Below, in pieces: positions 27,491 to 36,168 of a stretch of 64,000 bases of DNA. How positions within the stretch are numbered: position 1 is the stretch's first letter; each line of letters begins with the position of its first letter. The notes under the pieces are model-generated. The model searched no databases, was not told the DNA's origin, and saw only the letters and a list, made by a program, of their open reading frames with translations. Source of the DNA: Acrocarpospora pleiomorpha (GTDB lineage Bacteria > Actinomycetota > Actinomycetes > Streptosporangiales > Streptosporangiaceae); NCBI RefSeq assembly GCF_009687885.1, contig NZ_BLAF01000008.1, forward strand, positions 186,001 through 250,000, read 5' to 3'. The position numbers were made by a program, and so were the translations under genes.

Positions 27491-28480
27491 GTGCGGTTAC
27501 GGATTCTCGAGGTTGTCTCGACCGATGACAGTCGAAGTATCGGCCTTGCTGACGGTCACACCTCGGGGGTCCTACGATTGGCCAACGCCTCTGACGAGAT
27601 ATCCAGAGTGGGCGGCGGGCGGGGTGTAGTCGATTTTGCGATACGCAATCGAATCTACCTTCAGCCGGGCGCCATTCTCATCATGTGGGCCATGCCGCCC
27701 TGGTATGGATCGAGCCCATCCTGGATGGCGGCGCCGTCCGTGCTGCTGGCCGGCTTCGGCATTTATCAGCTCAATCGAGTTTTCGATTTCGTCGAAGACG
27801 AGATAAACGACCCGAGCGCATACGCCAGGGCCTATCTCGCGAGATTCGCGCTTCGCAACATGGCCATGGCCGCGATACTCGCAAGCCTTCTGCTGTCGGC
27901 GCTTTTCGTGGGGCCCGCCGCCACGGCTCTCCTGACGGTGACATTACTCGTGGGAGTCCTGTACTCGGTTCCGTTTTTCAAGCGAAAACGGGGTGAGCCC
28001 CGCCGGATCAAGCAGGTAATCGGTCTCAAGAATATCGTCCCATCTGTCGCGTGGCCGATTGCCGCCGTGCTCTATCCGGGCTTATCCAGCCCGCACCCGC
28101 ACATGCTTCAGCTTTTCCTGGCCATCGCACTGATATCGTGCAGTGTGTTCATCATAGAAGTGGCGTGGGATATAAGAGATTCACGTGGCGATCGAGTTGC
28201 CGGCATCAGCACACTTGTCACTGCTTTCGGCCGCACTCGGGCGCTTCTGATTCCCCTCGGCGCTTCATCCGTCTACGCTCTATCGGTCGCACTTCTTGTC
28301 TTTCTCGGCCACTTGTCCCCGCTCTGGCTGCTCCCCGGGTTTCTCCCCGTCTTATCCGCGGTGATTGCCCTCCTCTGGAAAGACTCCCTCGCCGAACGCC
28401 GCGATCGATCGCACATTCTAGTTCTAATCAACGTATTGGCGCTGATCCCACTGGGCTTGACGGGACGCTGGGGGGCGTAG
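27491..28480 (+). CDS. UbiA-family prenyltransferase-like membrane protein
   Basis: Up to 329 residues with 7-9 hydrophobic segments. The first Asp-rich motif is NRVFDFVEDEIND (about 95-107; NxxxDxxxD) and the second is DIRDSRGDRVAG (about 226-237; DxxDxxxD), the two metal-diphosphate motifs of UbiA enzymes. The GTG at 27491 has no ribosome site and gives a soluble N-terminal stretch; GTG at 27608 would start nearer the first membrane segment. Third positions are less G/C-rich than in the neighbours. It is followed 5 nt later by a membrane protein gene. The substrate is unknown. Confidence 0.75.
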   Translation: MRLRILEVVSTDDSRSIGLADGHTSGVLRLANASDEISRVGGGRGVVDFAIRNRIYLQPGAILIMWAMPPWYGSSPSWMAAPSVLLAGFGIYQLNRVFDFVEDEINDPSAYARAYLARFALRNMAMAAILASLLLSALFVGPAATALLTVTLLVGVLYSVPFFKRKRGEPRRIKQVIGLKNIVPSVAWPIAAVLYPGLSSPHPHMLQLFLAIALISCSVFIIEVAWDIRDSRGDRVAGISTLVTAFGRTRALLIPLGASSVYALSVALLVFLGHLSPLWLLPGFLPVLSAVIALLWKDSLAERRDRSHILVLINVLALIPLGLTGRWGA

Positions 28481-28485
28481 CAGAG

Positions 28486-29157
28486 ATGACTGCCGGCAAA
28501 ATCGACCCGAACCGCGACGAGCTGTACCGAAAACTTCTCGAAATTAACGTCTGGGCCATGCTGCTCATCGTCGCCCTGGTTCTGGAGCGGGCCTCGGACG
28601 CGATCATATCCGTTACGTCCGTAACACAGCAGGTGGACACGAAGGTGTGGGCCGCCGTGTTCGTCATGGGGCTGGTTTTCGGTTTATTACTCGCGACAAC
28701 GGTCGGCATCCTGGCGCTACACGTGCGGTTCCAGGCACCGTACAGGTACTGGTACATCATCCTGGACAATATCTTCGTCACCGTTCCGCTCTACATCGCC
28801 GTTCGATTCAGCGCGGCGTCCATCAGCAAATCCGGTGCCTCCGTACGCCTCAACGAGGACCTGTTCCGGATCGGCGCGGCCATGATAGCCGTGGCGCTCG
28901 CCTTTCTGTTCACGCGCGATCTCATCGTGCTGCCCAAGATTCGGGACAAGCTGTCGGTGCCACCGCTCGTCGCCGTCAGCGCACTACACCTTCTGGGCGC
29001 CCTCCTGTTCGTTCTGCTGGCCATCGTCCCGGGCGCCGTACTGTACGTGGCCGTGCTGGGTTCGATAGGTCTCGGTCTCTTCTTCGCGGGTATGGCCGCG
29101 ATTCCAGTCATTTCAATCCGCTTCGCAGCCGATCCCACAACCGTTTCAGGCCCATGA
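28486..29157 (+). CDS. integral membrane protein of unknown function
   Basis: 223 residues with about six hydrophobic segments ('VWAMLLIVALVLE', 'WAAVFVMGLVFGLLLATTVGILAL', 'WYIILDNIFVTVPLYIAVRF' and three more towards the C-terminus). No family is recognised. It starts 5 nt after the UbiA-like gene, so the two are probably co-transcribed and may act together at the membrane. Confidence 0.7.
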   Translation: MTAGKIDPNRDELYRKLLEINVWAMLLIVALVLERASDAIISVTSVTQQVDTKVWAAVFVMGLVFGLLLATTVGILALHVRFQAPYRYWYIILDNIFVTVPLYIAVRFSAASISKSGASVRLNEDLFRIGAAMIAVALAFLFTRDLIVLPKIRDKLSVPPLVAVSALHLLGALLFVLLAIVPGAVLYVAVLGSIGLGLFFAGMAAIPVISIRFAADPTTVSGP

Positions 29158-29176
29158 CCGCTGAGAAGAAAGCAAC

Positions 29177-30901
29177 TCAGGCGACCACCGCCTGGGCAGG
29201 CTGGCGCGGATCGGCGGCGGACTCCAGGAATCCCGTCCGGGCGTTGCGGTAGATCGCCTCGACGGCCGCCGCGTCCCGGGTGTAGGCGGGCCAGAGCCGC
29301 ACGTCGTGCCCTCGTCGTTCCAGCTCCGCGTGGACGCCGGGGTCGAAACGGTCCTCCAGGAAGACGTGCGCCGCGAGGTAGTCGAAGGGCGCGAACGAGT
29401 TCGGAAAGCTCCATGTCGAAAAACGCGGCGCGTTCACCGCCTCCTGCAAATCCATGCCGAAGTGGAAGACGTTCAGGAAGACCTGGAGCATCGCCTGCAC
29501 TTGCATGTCGCCACCAGGGCAGCCGAACGCCAACACACTGCCGTCGTCACGTACGGCGATCGCGGGGTTGGGAGTCAGCCGAGGCCGCTTGCCCGGCGCC
29601 ACACCCGCCGGATGCGCGGGGTCGGGCCGCGACTGCAGGCCGCGCAGCGAGGGCACGATCCCGGTGCCGGGGATGACGGGCGAGGTCGACGCGCCGTCGG
29701 ACGGTGTCGCCGAGAAGGCGTTCCCCCAGCGGTCGACGACGCACACGTAGCTGGTGCCGCCCTCGCCGATGTGGCGCAGCTCGTCCGCTCGGATCGCGTC
29801 GGGCAGCACCTGCGACTCGCCGAAGAGCGCGGGCGGCAGGCCCGCGAAGGCGCGCTCGGGGTCGATCGCCGCCGCCCGGGCGGCGATGTGCTTCTCGCCG
29901 AGGAGCCGGTCGAGCGGCACGTCGACGAACTCGGGGTCGCCGAAGTGGTGCTCGCGATCGGCGAAGACGCCCTTGAGCGCCTCGATGACCGTGTGCGCGT
30001 ACCGGGGGCCGTTGTGTTCGAGCCCGTCCAGGCCGTGCCGCTCGAGGATGAGCAGCGCCTCCGCGAGGATCGGGCCCTGGCACCATGCGCCGCAGGTCAG
30101 GAGCGTGAAGTCGCGCCAGCGGGTCTCGACGACGGGCTCGTAGCGCGAGCGGAACTCCGCGAGGTCGTCGTGGCGCAGGTAGCCGTTGTTCGCCTCGTGG
30201 TAGGCCACGATGCGGTCGGCGATCTCGCCCTCGTAGAACGCCGCGCGGGCGGCCTCGATGCCGGCGACACGCTCGCCGCCGGCGCGCTCCTCGGCGTCGA
30301 TCATGGTTTGGATCGTGCGCGCGAGGTCGGCTTGGACGAACCGCTCTCCCACGCGCGGCGGCCGACCCTCGGGCAGGAAGATCGCGGCGTTCGCGGCCCA
30401 CTTCCGATAGCCCGCCTGCCGGTTCGTGATGCCGTCCGCGAGCAGGGGAAAGACGGCGAAGCCGTCCCGCGCGAGCCGCGCCGCGGCCGCCGCGACCTGC
30501 GCGAAGGTCATGGTGCCGTAGTCGCGCAGCACCGTGAGCCAGGCGTCGGGCGCGGCCGGGACCACGGTGCGCAGGATGCCGGTGGGGATCGTGCCGCCGT
30601 ACTCGGTCATGAACAGGTCGGGGGGCAGCCGCCGCGGCCAGACCCCGAGCCCGTCCAGGCTCACGGTGGTGCCGTCGGCGAGGCGGATCATGATGGGTGC
30701 GACGCCGGCGAAGTTGACCTCGTCGGCGTGCAGTACGGCCAGCGCCATGCCGGCGCAGCAGCCGGCGTCGACCGCGTTGCCACCCGCTTCGAGGATCGCG
30801 AACGCCGCGGCCGAGGCCAGGTAGTGCCCGGACGACACCGAGTGCCGTGTGCCGAGCAACGTCGGGTTCGGCGCCGGCCAGGTCAGCTCGTCGCTCGCCA
30901 C
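29177..30901 (-). CDS. gamma-glutamyltransferase-family Ntn hydrolase
   Basis: 574 residues. 'SGHYLASAAAFAILEAGGNAVDA' is the GGT N-terminal signature, and GEGGTSYVCVVDRWGNA places the autoprocessing nucleophile Thr at about 383; 'PRLTPNPAIAVRDDGSVLAFGCPGG' is the later active-site region. No signal peptide, so this is the cytoplasmic GGT-like branch, whose substrates are often not glutathione. GTG at 30901 has a near-perfect GAGGAGGT ribosome site and overlaps the end of the GMC oxidoreductase gene by 19 nt. The two are clearly one operon. Confidence 0.9.
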   Translation of the reverse strand: MASDELTWPAPNPTLLGTRHSVSSGHYLASAAAFAILEAGGNAVDAGCCAGMALAVLHADEVNFAGVAPIMIRLADGTTVSLDGLGVWPRRLPPDLFMTEYGGTIPTGILRTVVPAAPDAWLTVLRDYGTMTFAQVAAAAARLARDGFAVFPLLADGITNRQAGYRKWAANAAIFLPEGRPPRVGERFVQADLARTIQTMIDAEERAGGERVAGIEAARAAFYEGEIADRIVAYHEANNGYLRHDDLAEFRSRYEPVVETRWRDFTLLTCGAWCQGPILAEALLILERHGLDGLEHNGPRYAHTVIEALKGVFADREHHFGDPEFVDVPLDRLLGEKHIAARAAAIDPERAFAGLPPALFGESQVLPDAIRADELRHIGEGGTSYVCVVDRWGNAFSATPSDGASTSPVIPGTGIVPSLRGLQSRPDPAHPAGVAPGKRPRLTPNPAIAVRDDGSVLAFGCPGGDMQVQAMLQVFLNVFHFGMDLQEAVNAPRFSTWSFPNSFAPFDYLAAHVFLEDRFDPGVHAELERRGHDVRLWPAYTRDAAAVEAIYRNARTGFLESAADPRQPAQAVVA

Positions 30902-32415
30902 GCGGCCACCTCCTCGAGCAGCAGCCGGGCGACCTTCTCGCCCATCACGACCGCCGGCATCGCCGTCGTCGCGCGGGGAATCCTCGGCATGATCGAGCAG
31001 TCGGCGATCCGCAGGCCGTCGATACCATGCACCCGCGCCCGCTCGTCGACGACGGACATGGCGTCGTCGCCGGTCCCCATCTTGCAGGTGCCGACGGGGT
31101 GCCAGTAGTTGTCGGGGTTGCGGTACAGGTGAGCGACGAGCGCGTCCCGGTCGAAGGTCTCGGGCCCGGGGTGGATCTCCGCGCCGACGAGCGGCGCCAG
31201 TTCCGGGTCCGCCGCGATCTCGCGCAACATCGTGGCGCCCTCCGCGAGCACGGCGACGTCGACGCCCTCGGGGTCGGCCAGGAAGCGATGGTCGATGACC
31301 GGCTTCGCCTCCGGGTCCGTGCCGCGCAGCCGCACGAATCCGCGGGAGCGGGGCTGCAGGGCCGACACGCCCACGCTCCAACGCTTGCGCCCGATCAGAT
31401 GGGTCGGGCTGTACGGCAGGAAGTGCAGATCGAACGCCTCCGTGTCGAAGCTCGAAGCCGCCTTGCCCATCGCCTGTTCGTCGGGGCACCAGCCCGCCGC
31501 GCGCGCCCGCTCCATCGCCGCGCCCATCTCCTCCGAGCCCGACCAGCTCATCAGCAGGAACGGCTGGTCGTGCAGGTTCTCGCCGACACCGGGCAGGTGC
31601 TGCACGAGCGGGATGTCCAGTACCGCGAGCTGTGCGTATGGGCCGATGCCGGAGCGCAGCAGGACGGTCGGCGAGTTGTAGGTACCGCCCGCCAGCACGA
31701 TCGTCCCGGCTCGCACGGTCACCGTCTCGCCCTGGTGCCGTACGACGACGCCGGTCGCCCGTCCGTTCGTCACGATGACACGGTCGACGAGGGCGTCGCC
31801 GACGATCCGGATGTTCGGCAGGGGGCGTACGGGGTCGAGGTAGGCGAAGGCGGTGTTGATGCGCACGCCGTCCACGATGTTCACCGCTTCCGGGGCGAAC
31901 CCCGCGGACTCGTCGACGTCGTTGAGGTCGGCAAGCCGCGGCATCCCGGCGGCGGGCGCCGCCTCGTACCACGCGCGCTGCCATGGCGTGAGATCATCCG
32001 CCCGATAGGTGTGCACGCGCATCCGTCGCATGCCCTCCTCGAACAGCGGCAGCAGGTCCTCGGTCGACCACCCGGTCAGGCCGGCCTCGGCCCACGAGTC
32101 GTAGTCGCGCCGGTGCCCCCACGTCTGGGTGCAGCCGTTGAAGTCGGAGCAGCCGCCGATCGCGCGGGCGCGCTCGAAGCCGACGCGCCACGGGTAACTG
32201 TCGCCGGAGTCATAGCCCCAGTCGTGCGAACGTCCCAGCCGCGTCGCGTCGACGATGTCGGCGGGCCACGCGGCGCTGCCCTCGGGCCCGAAGTCGGGAC
32301 CGGCCTCAAGGACGAGCACGTCCAGGCCGACCTCGGCGAGCCGGGCCGCGACGACGTTGCCCGAGGTGCCGCCGCCGACGACGACGTACTCGGCCTCCTG
32401 CGGCAGGGCGCCCAC
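30883..32415 (-). CDS. GMC-family FAD-dependent oxidoreductase
   Basis: 510 residues. 'YVVVGGGTSGNVVAARLAE' is the FAD-binding Rossmann motif (about 10-28), followed by the GMC signatures 'GGCSDFNGCTQTWG' and 'GTYNSPTVLLRSGIG'. The catalytic His is in YWHPVGTCKMG. The second active-site position, usually Asn or His in 'NtNap', reads RATTAMPA, so the canonical residue appears replaced. GMC enzymes oxidise alcohols, choline or sugars. Start GTG 32415 with GAGGGGAA upstream. First gene of the operon with the GGT-like gene; a twin-GGATCC site lies about 100 nt upstream. Confidence 0.9.
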   Translation of the reverse strand: MGALPQEAEYVVVGGGTSGNVVAARLAEVGLDVLVLEAGPDFGPEGSAAWPADIVDATRLGRSHDWGYDSGDSYPWRVGFERARAIGGCSDFNGCTQTWGHRRDYDSWAEAGLTGWSTEDLLPLFEEGMRRMRVHTYRADDLTPWQRAWYEAAPAAGMPRLADLNDVDESAGFAPEAVNIVDGVRINTAFAYLDPVRPLPNIRIVGDALVDRVIVTNGRATGVVVRHQGETVTVRAGTIVLAGGTYNSPTVLLRSGIGPYAQLAVLDIPLVQHLPGVGENLHDQPFLLMSWSGSEEMGAAMERARAAGWCPDEQAMGKAASSFDTEAFDLHFLPYSPTHLIGRKRWSVGVSALQPRSRGFVRLRGTDPEAKPVIDHRFLADPEGVDVAVLAEGATMLREIAADPELAPLVGAEIHPGPETFDRDALVAHLYRNPDNYWHPVGTCKMGTGDDAMSVVDERARVHGIDGLRIADCSIMPRIPRATTAMPAVVMGEKVARLLLEEVAAWRATS

Positions 32416-32517
32416 GCCTCAGTTCCCCTCAGGGGCGGAGCCAGGGGTCCGCGTGGTGAGCGCCTCGCCGGCAGGTTCCGTCTCGATCGAATCCATCTTT
32501 CATCGCCCTTCCGATGG

Positions 32518-32544
32518 GGATCCAAAAATAACATAAGTGGATCC
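32518..32544 (-). promoter_or_regulatory. twin GGATCC operator-like site upstream of the GMC/GGT operon
   Basis: Two GGATCC hexamers (32518-32523 and 32539-32544) start exactly 21 bp apart, with an AT-rich spacer. The same architecture recurs at 33099-33125. It lies 103 nt upstream of the GMC start. A 21-bp period places both boxes on one face of the helix, as expected for a dimeric repressor pair. Confidence 0.55.
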
Positions 32545-32696
32545 ATGAGGCCTATGCGTGAGTTCGCTGAACGGAGGGAGGTCGACGGGCGCGCGGAATG
32601 GGTTGAGGCCCGGAAGTCGTCGCCCGAAGCGAGGCGCGTCAGGCCGCGCGGCAGCCGCGCGACTCGCCGTCGATCGCGGCCCGACGCTGAACCACG

Positions 32697-33053
32697 TCAG
32701 GACTTGTAGACGACGTAGACCTTGCGCAGCCGCTCGTGCACCGTCCACACGCCGCACCAGCCGATCGGGAAGTACGCCGTAGTGCCAGCAGCGATCTCGA
32801 CCGGCTCCTCACCGTCGCGCTGCACCGTCATCCGCCCGGCGACGACGTGGATGATCTCGCCACGGGAGAGGAACTCCCAGCGCGACCTGCCCGGCTCGCT
32901 CTCCCAGACGCCGGAGACGACCGTCCGGTCGTCGTTGGTGAAGTCCACGCGACTGCGCACGAGGATCTCGCCGCCGAGGGGCTCGGCGCTCGGCGGCCCC
33001 AGAGGCTTCTCCTCCAGGCCGGCGGCGTCGAGGGGACGATTGGTTACGGTCAC
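32697..33053 (-). CDS. cupin-domain protein
   Basis: 118 residues. The core 'SRWEFLSRGEIIHVVAGRMTV' and 'TTAYFPIGWCGVWTVHERLRKVYVVY' (in parts) match the cupin_3/DUF861 group, small beta-barrels. Only one His of the usual metal set is obvious, so metal binding is uncertain. A twin-GGATCC site lies 46 nt upstream of its ATG. It is separated from the GMC gene by 281 nt that contain only the other twin site. Confidence 0.82.
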   Translation of the reverse strand: MTVTNRPLDAAGLEEKPLGPPSAEPLGGEILVRSRVDFTNDDRTVVSGVWESEPGRSRWEFLSRGEIIHVVAGRMTVQRDGEEPVEIAAGTTAYFPIGWCGVWTVHERLRKVYVVYKS

Positions 33054-33098
33054 GGCAGGCTCCCATTCGATCGAAGGTGAGCTTTACCCTAACGCCCC

Positions 33099-33125
33099 GC
33101 ATCCAATTTAGAATGTCTGGGATCC
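33099..33125 (-). promoter_or_regulatory. second twin GGATCC-type operator site (cupin/sulfotransferase gap)
   Basis: GCATCC (33099-33104) and GGATCC (33120-33125), again 21 bp apart. On the minus strand both copies read TTGGATSC. It lies between the cupin gene (leftward) and the sulfotransferase gene (rightward), and so could control either or both. Confidence 0.55.
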
Positions 33126-33215
33126 AATATGGTGAGTGGGTGTGCGGGACGACGATTCGTAGCCCCTGCCGATATTTCGTTGCGCGAGCGCGGTGGCGCG
33201 GCTTGGCTGAACGTC

Positions 33216-34175
33216 ATGTCCGCCCCAGCACCCATCTTCGTAGCGGGTACGGGTCGTTCGGGAACATCGCAGCTCGCGAACGTTCTCGGCGAACACCCGC
33301 AGATCCACCGGATTCCGATCGAGACCCGGTTCATCATCGATCCGGGCGGCCTGCGGGACCTGGCGGACGCCCTCACGATTCGGTACGACCCCATCGTCGG
33401 GGACGACGCCCTCCGCAGGCTGAGCGACCTCCTGACCGTGCGGCTGGTCGGCAGGCGCGACAGAGATCGTGGTCACACCGTTCCCGAGGCCATCGGCGAG
33501 CGGCACTACTGGGACGCGGTGGGACGGCTGTGGACCGAACTCGTCGCGAGCACGTTCGACGAGTCCGTGCCCGCGGCCGGGCTCGGGCACGCCGATTGGC
33601 CCGCCGGGCCGTTCGAACCCCAGAGTCACCGGCGGGCGATCCCGAGGTACTTCGGCGATCGGCGCGAACTGATCGAGATCCTTCGTCGCGCGGTCGACAC
33701 GATGTTCGGCGGAGCGGCCGCCGACGCGGGCAAGCCGACCTGGTGTGAGAAGACACCGTTCAACCTTCTGTGCATGGACTTCCTCTGGGAACTCGTCCCT
33801 GAGGCGACCATCGTCCACATCAAGCGCCACCCGGTCGCGGTGGTCGCGTCACACGTCGACCAACCATGGGCACCGACCACGGTCGACGGCGCGCTCGCCT
33901 GGCTCAAACCGGTCTATGACCGATGGCTGACCTGGAAGACCACAGCCGACCTGACGGAGAGGCGCTATGTGGAGGTGAAGGCCGAGGATCTCGCGACCGA
34001 CTGGCCCGGCCAGCGCCGGACCCTGTTCGAACTACTCGGTGCCGACGACTTCGCAACCAGATCGACGTTCCAGTCACACAACCTGGAACATCGCAACGAC
34101 CAATTCGACCCCGGAACCCGCGAGTACATCGAACGAACACTCGACAGAGTCATCCCAGCCATGGGATATGCGTAG
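33216..34175 (+). CDS. sulfotransferase family protein
   Basis: 319 residues from ATG 33216. 'IFVAGTGRSGTSQLANVL' is the 5'-phosphosulfate loop of PAPS-dependent sulfotransferases, and 'TIVHIKRHPVAVVASH' is the 3'-phosphate motif. An in-frame ATG at 33129 would add 29 non-conserved residues and lies beside the twin-GGATCC site; neither start has a clear ribosome site. The acceptor is unknown. Confidence 0.85.
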   Translation: MSAPAPIFVAGTGRSGTSQLANVLGEHPQIHRIPIETRFIIDPGGLRDLADALTIRYDPIVGDDALRRLSDLLTVRLVGRRDRDRGHTVPEAIGERHYWDAVGRLWTELVASTFDESVPAAGLGHADWPAGPFEPQSHRRAIPRYFGDRRELIEILRRAVDTMFGGAAADAGKPTWCEKTPFNLLCMDFLWELVPEATIVHIKRHPVAVVASHVDQPWAPTTVDGALAWLKPVYDRWLTWKTTADLTERRYVEVKAEDLATDWPGQRRTLFELLGADDFATRSTFQSHNLEHRNDQFDPGTREYIERTLDRVIPAMGYA

Positions 34176-34190
34176 AGCGGACAGCCAGGA

Positions 34191-34382
34191 TGACTGAACT
34201 CCGCCGAAGAGGGCGAGGGCTTCGCCGGCGTCCGGGCTCACGAGGCGTTCCAGACCGGCCGTCGTGATCTTCGCCCACCTGCCGGCCCGTGCCCACATCT
34301 GTTCCTCGAAGGCGCGGACACCCTCGTCCAGATCGCCGGGGCCGGCGACGGACTCGGCGAGTTCGGCACCGTCACGCGCGCC
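34191..34382 (-). pseudogene. C-terminal remnant of an FAD-dependent monooxygenase
   Basis: The minus-strand frame reads HGARDGAELAESVAGPG, then DLDEGVRAFEEQMWARAG and LERLVSPDAGEALALFGG. This is the characteristic C-terminal end of TetX/PHBH-like FAD monooxygenases ('lrDAaeLa..l', 'ALaaYEeeMwpRa', 'aLelff'). The FAD-binding N-terminal 300 or so residues are missing. It abuts, head to head, a TetR remnant whose N-terminus is also missing. Confidence 0.6.
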
Positions 34383-34649
34383 GTGGAGACCGTCAGCGCC
34401 TACTTCACCGGCGCGATCAGGCGCGAGATCGCCGACCTGCGGGCCGAACGCGCCACGGGCCTGTCCAAGCGCGACTGGCAGCGCGCCTCCGGCCCGCATG
34501 TGACGCGGATGCTGGCCACGGGCCGCTTCCCGGAGCTGGCCAAGTTCGTGCACGACGGCACGGAGGTGGACGCCGAGACGTCCTTCGCGACCGGCCTGGA
34601 CTGGGTCCTCGACGCCGTGGCCGCCAAACTCGCCCCACCGCCGGCCTGA
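34371..34649 (+). pseudogene. C-terminal remnant of a TetR-family regulator
   Basis: About 92 codons encode RAVETVSAYFTGAIRREIAD through 'FATGLDWVLDAVAAKL', the ligand-binding C-terminal domain of TetR-type repressors ('tGLsxxDWxxAsGPxvxRmlatGrfPelakfv'). No helix-turn-helix lies upstream in any frame; the sequence runs directly into the opposite-strand monooxygenase remnant. TetR and FAD-monooxygenase genes are often divergent neighbours, so one deletion removed both N-termini and the shared promoter. Confidence 0.6.
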
Positions 34650-34744
34650 CGCCGAGGGCGGTGACGATGGGGGAGGAAAGCGCGCAGCAGGTCGGCCAGG
34701 GCGTGAGGGAGCCGGACCGCGGGGTGCCTCCAAGAACCCTGCTG

Positions 34745-36106
34745 TCACGGTCGTGCTGGTAGGAAGAAGGAAGCCATGACCGCGAGGATGCCCACCCCGG
34801 CGCAGACCGCGAAGCCCGTGGAGAAGGCCAGGCCGCTCCCTTCCGACAGGACGAGCGCGATGACGGCGGTGCCGAGGCTGCTGCCGACGGTTCTGGCGAT
34901 GCTGTTCACGCTCGTCGCCTCGCCGGTGTTGCCTGCGGGGACGGCGTCGATGATCGCGTTGGGCATGGCCGCGAACGCCAGGCCGATGCCCGCGCCGGTG
35001 AGTGCCCCGGCCGCCAGGACCTGCCAGGCCTCCTCGTGCGCGAAGGTGAGCAGCACGAACGCGCCCGCGACCGCCGCGGCCCCGGCGACCGTCGGCGGCC
35101 GGGGCCCGTGACGGCGCACCAGCACACCGGCCAGCGGCCCGGAGACCAGCATCGTCAGCGTCGTGGGCAGCAGGAACAGGCCGGCCTCGGTGACGGTCAC
35201 GCCGAACCCGCCGTCCGGCAGCAGGAGCAGGGCCGGCACCAGCAGGAACGTGCCGAACATCGCGAACCCCAGCAGCAGGCTGACCAGGTCGGCGGCCCAG
35301 ACGCCCCGGGGCCGCAGCAGCCGCAGGTCGATCAGCGGCTCGCGCATCCGGCGTTCGACCCGGACGAACAGCGGCAGCGTGAGCAGCCCCATGCCGAGCA
35401 GCGAGAGGGTCGCCGGGTGCCCCCACCCCCAGTCGCTGGCCTTGCTGATCGCCAGTAGCAGGGCCACCAGCGACACCGAGAGCAGCGCGGCGCCCGGCAG
35501 GTCGAGACGGCCGGGCGAACGCCGCCCCCGACCGGGCACCCCGGCTGCCGCTCCGGCCAGCGCGACGGCGATGACGATCAGGGAGAACCAGAACAACCAG
35601 TGCCACGACAGGTGGTCTACGACCGGCCCCGCGGCCACGATGCCGACCCCCGCGCCGACCCCGACCATCGCCGACAGCAGCCCGATGACGACGCTGACCC
35701 GCTCACGCGGCAACTCGTCCCGCACGATGCCGATGGACAGCGGCATGATCGCCCCGGCCGCCCCCTGAAGGGCACGCGCCACGACGAGCGTCGCGAGGTC
35801 CGTCGCCAGCGCGGCCAGCAGCGTCCCGGCGGCCAGCAGCCCGAGCACGGCCAGCAGCACCATGCGTTTGCCCATCATGTCGCCGAGCCGGCCGAGGACG
35901 GGCGTCAGCACCGAGGCCGACAGCAGATATGCGGTGACCACCCAGCTGGCGTCGGCAGTGGAGACGCCCAGGTCACGGGCGATGGCCGGTAGCGCCGGGG
36001 CGACCAGCGACTGCAGCACCGAGAACGCCAGCCCGCCCAGCGACAGGGACAGCAGCATGACCGCGGACCCGAAACGGGGCCGTGCCTTCTCGCCGAGGTC
36101 AAGCAT
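34745..36106 (-). CDS. MFS multidrug exporter (DHA2-like)
   Basis: 453 residues with 12-14 membrane segments. 'GRLGDMMGKRMVLLAVLGLL' is motif A, and 'ARALQGAAGAIMPLSIGIVRDELP' is the DHA2 motif B/C area. It lies just past the TetR remnant, which may once have regulated it. The ATG at 36106 has no strong ribosome site. The substrate is unknown. Confidence 0.9.
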   Translation of the reverse strand: MLDLGEKARPRFGSAVMLLSLSLGGLAFSVLQSLVAPALPAIARDLGVSTADASWVVTAYLLSASVLTPVLGRLGDMMGKRMVLLAVLGLLAAGTLLAALATDLATLVVARALQGAAGAIMPLSIGIVRDELPRERVSVVIGLLSAMVGVGAGVGIVAAGPVVDHLSWHWLFWFSLIVIAVALAGAAAGVPGRGRRSPGRLDLPGAALLSVSLVALLLAISKASDWGWGHPATLSLLGMGLLTLPLFVRVERRMREPLIDLRLLRPRGVWAADLVSLLLGFAMFGTFLLVPALLLLPDGGFGVTVTEAGLFLLPTTLTMLVSGPLAGVLVRRHGPRPPTVAGAAAVAGAFVLLTFAHEEAWQVLAAGALTGAGIGLAFAAMPNAIIDAVPAGNTGEATSVNSIARTVGSSLGTAVIALVLSEGSGLAFSTGFAVCAGVGILAVMASFFLPARP

Positions 36107-36168
36107 GCGCCGTCAACCCGGCGGCCCGCCGACCTGCCCGGCGCCTGGCCAGGGCGAACGGCCACACC

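Noticed and set aside
30847..32709. 620-codon open frame on the + strand
   Set aside because: Antisense to the GMC oxidoreductase; no motif.
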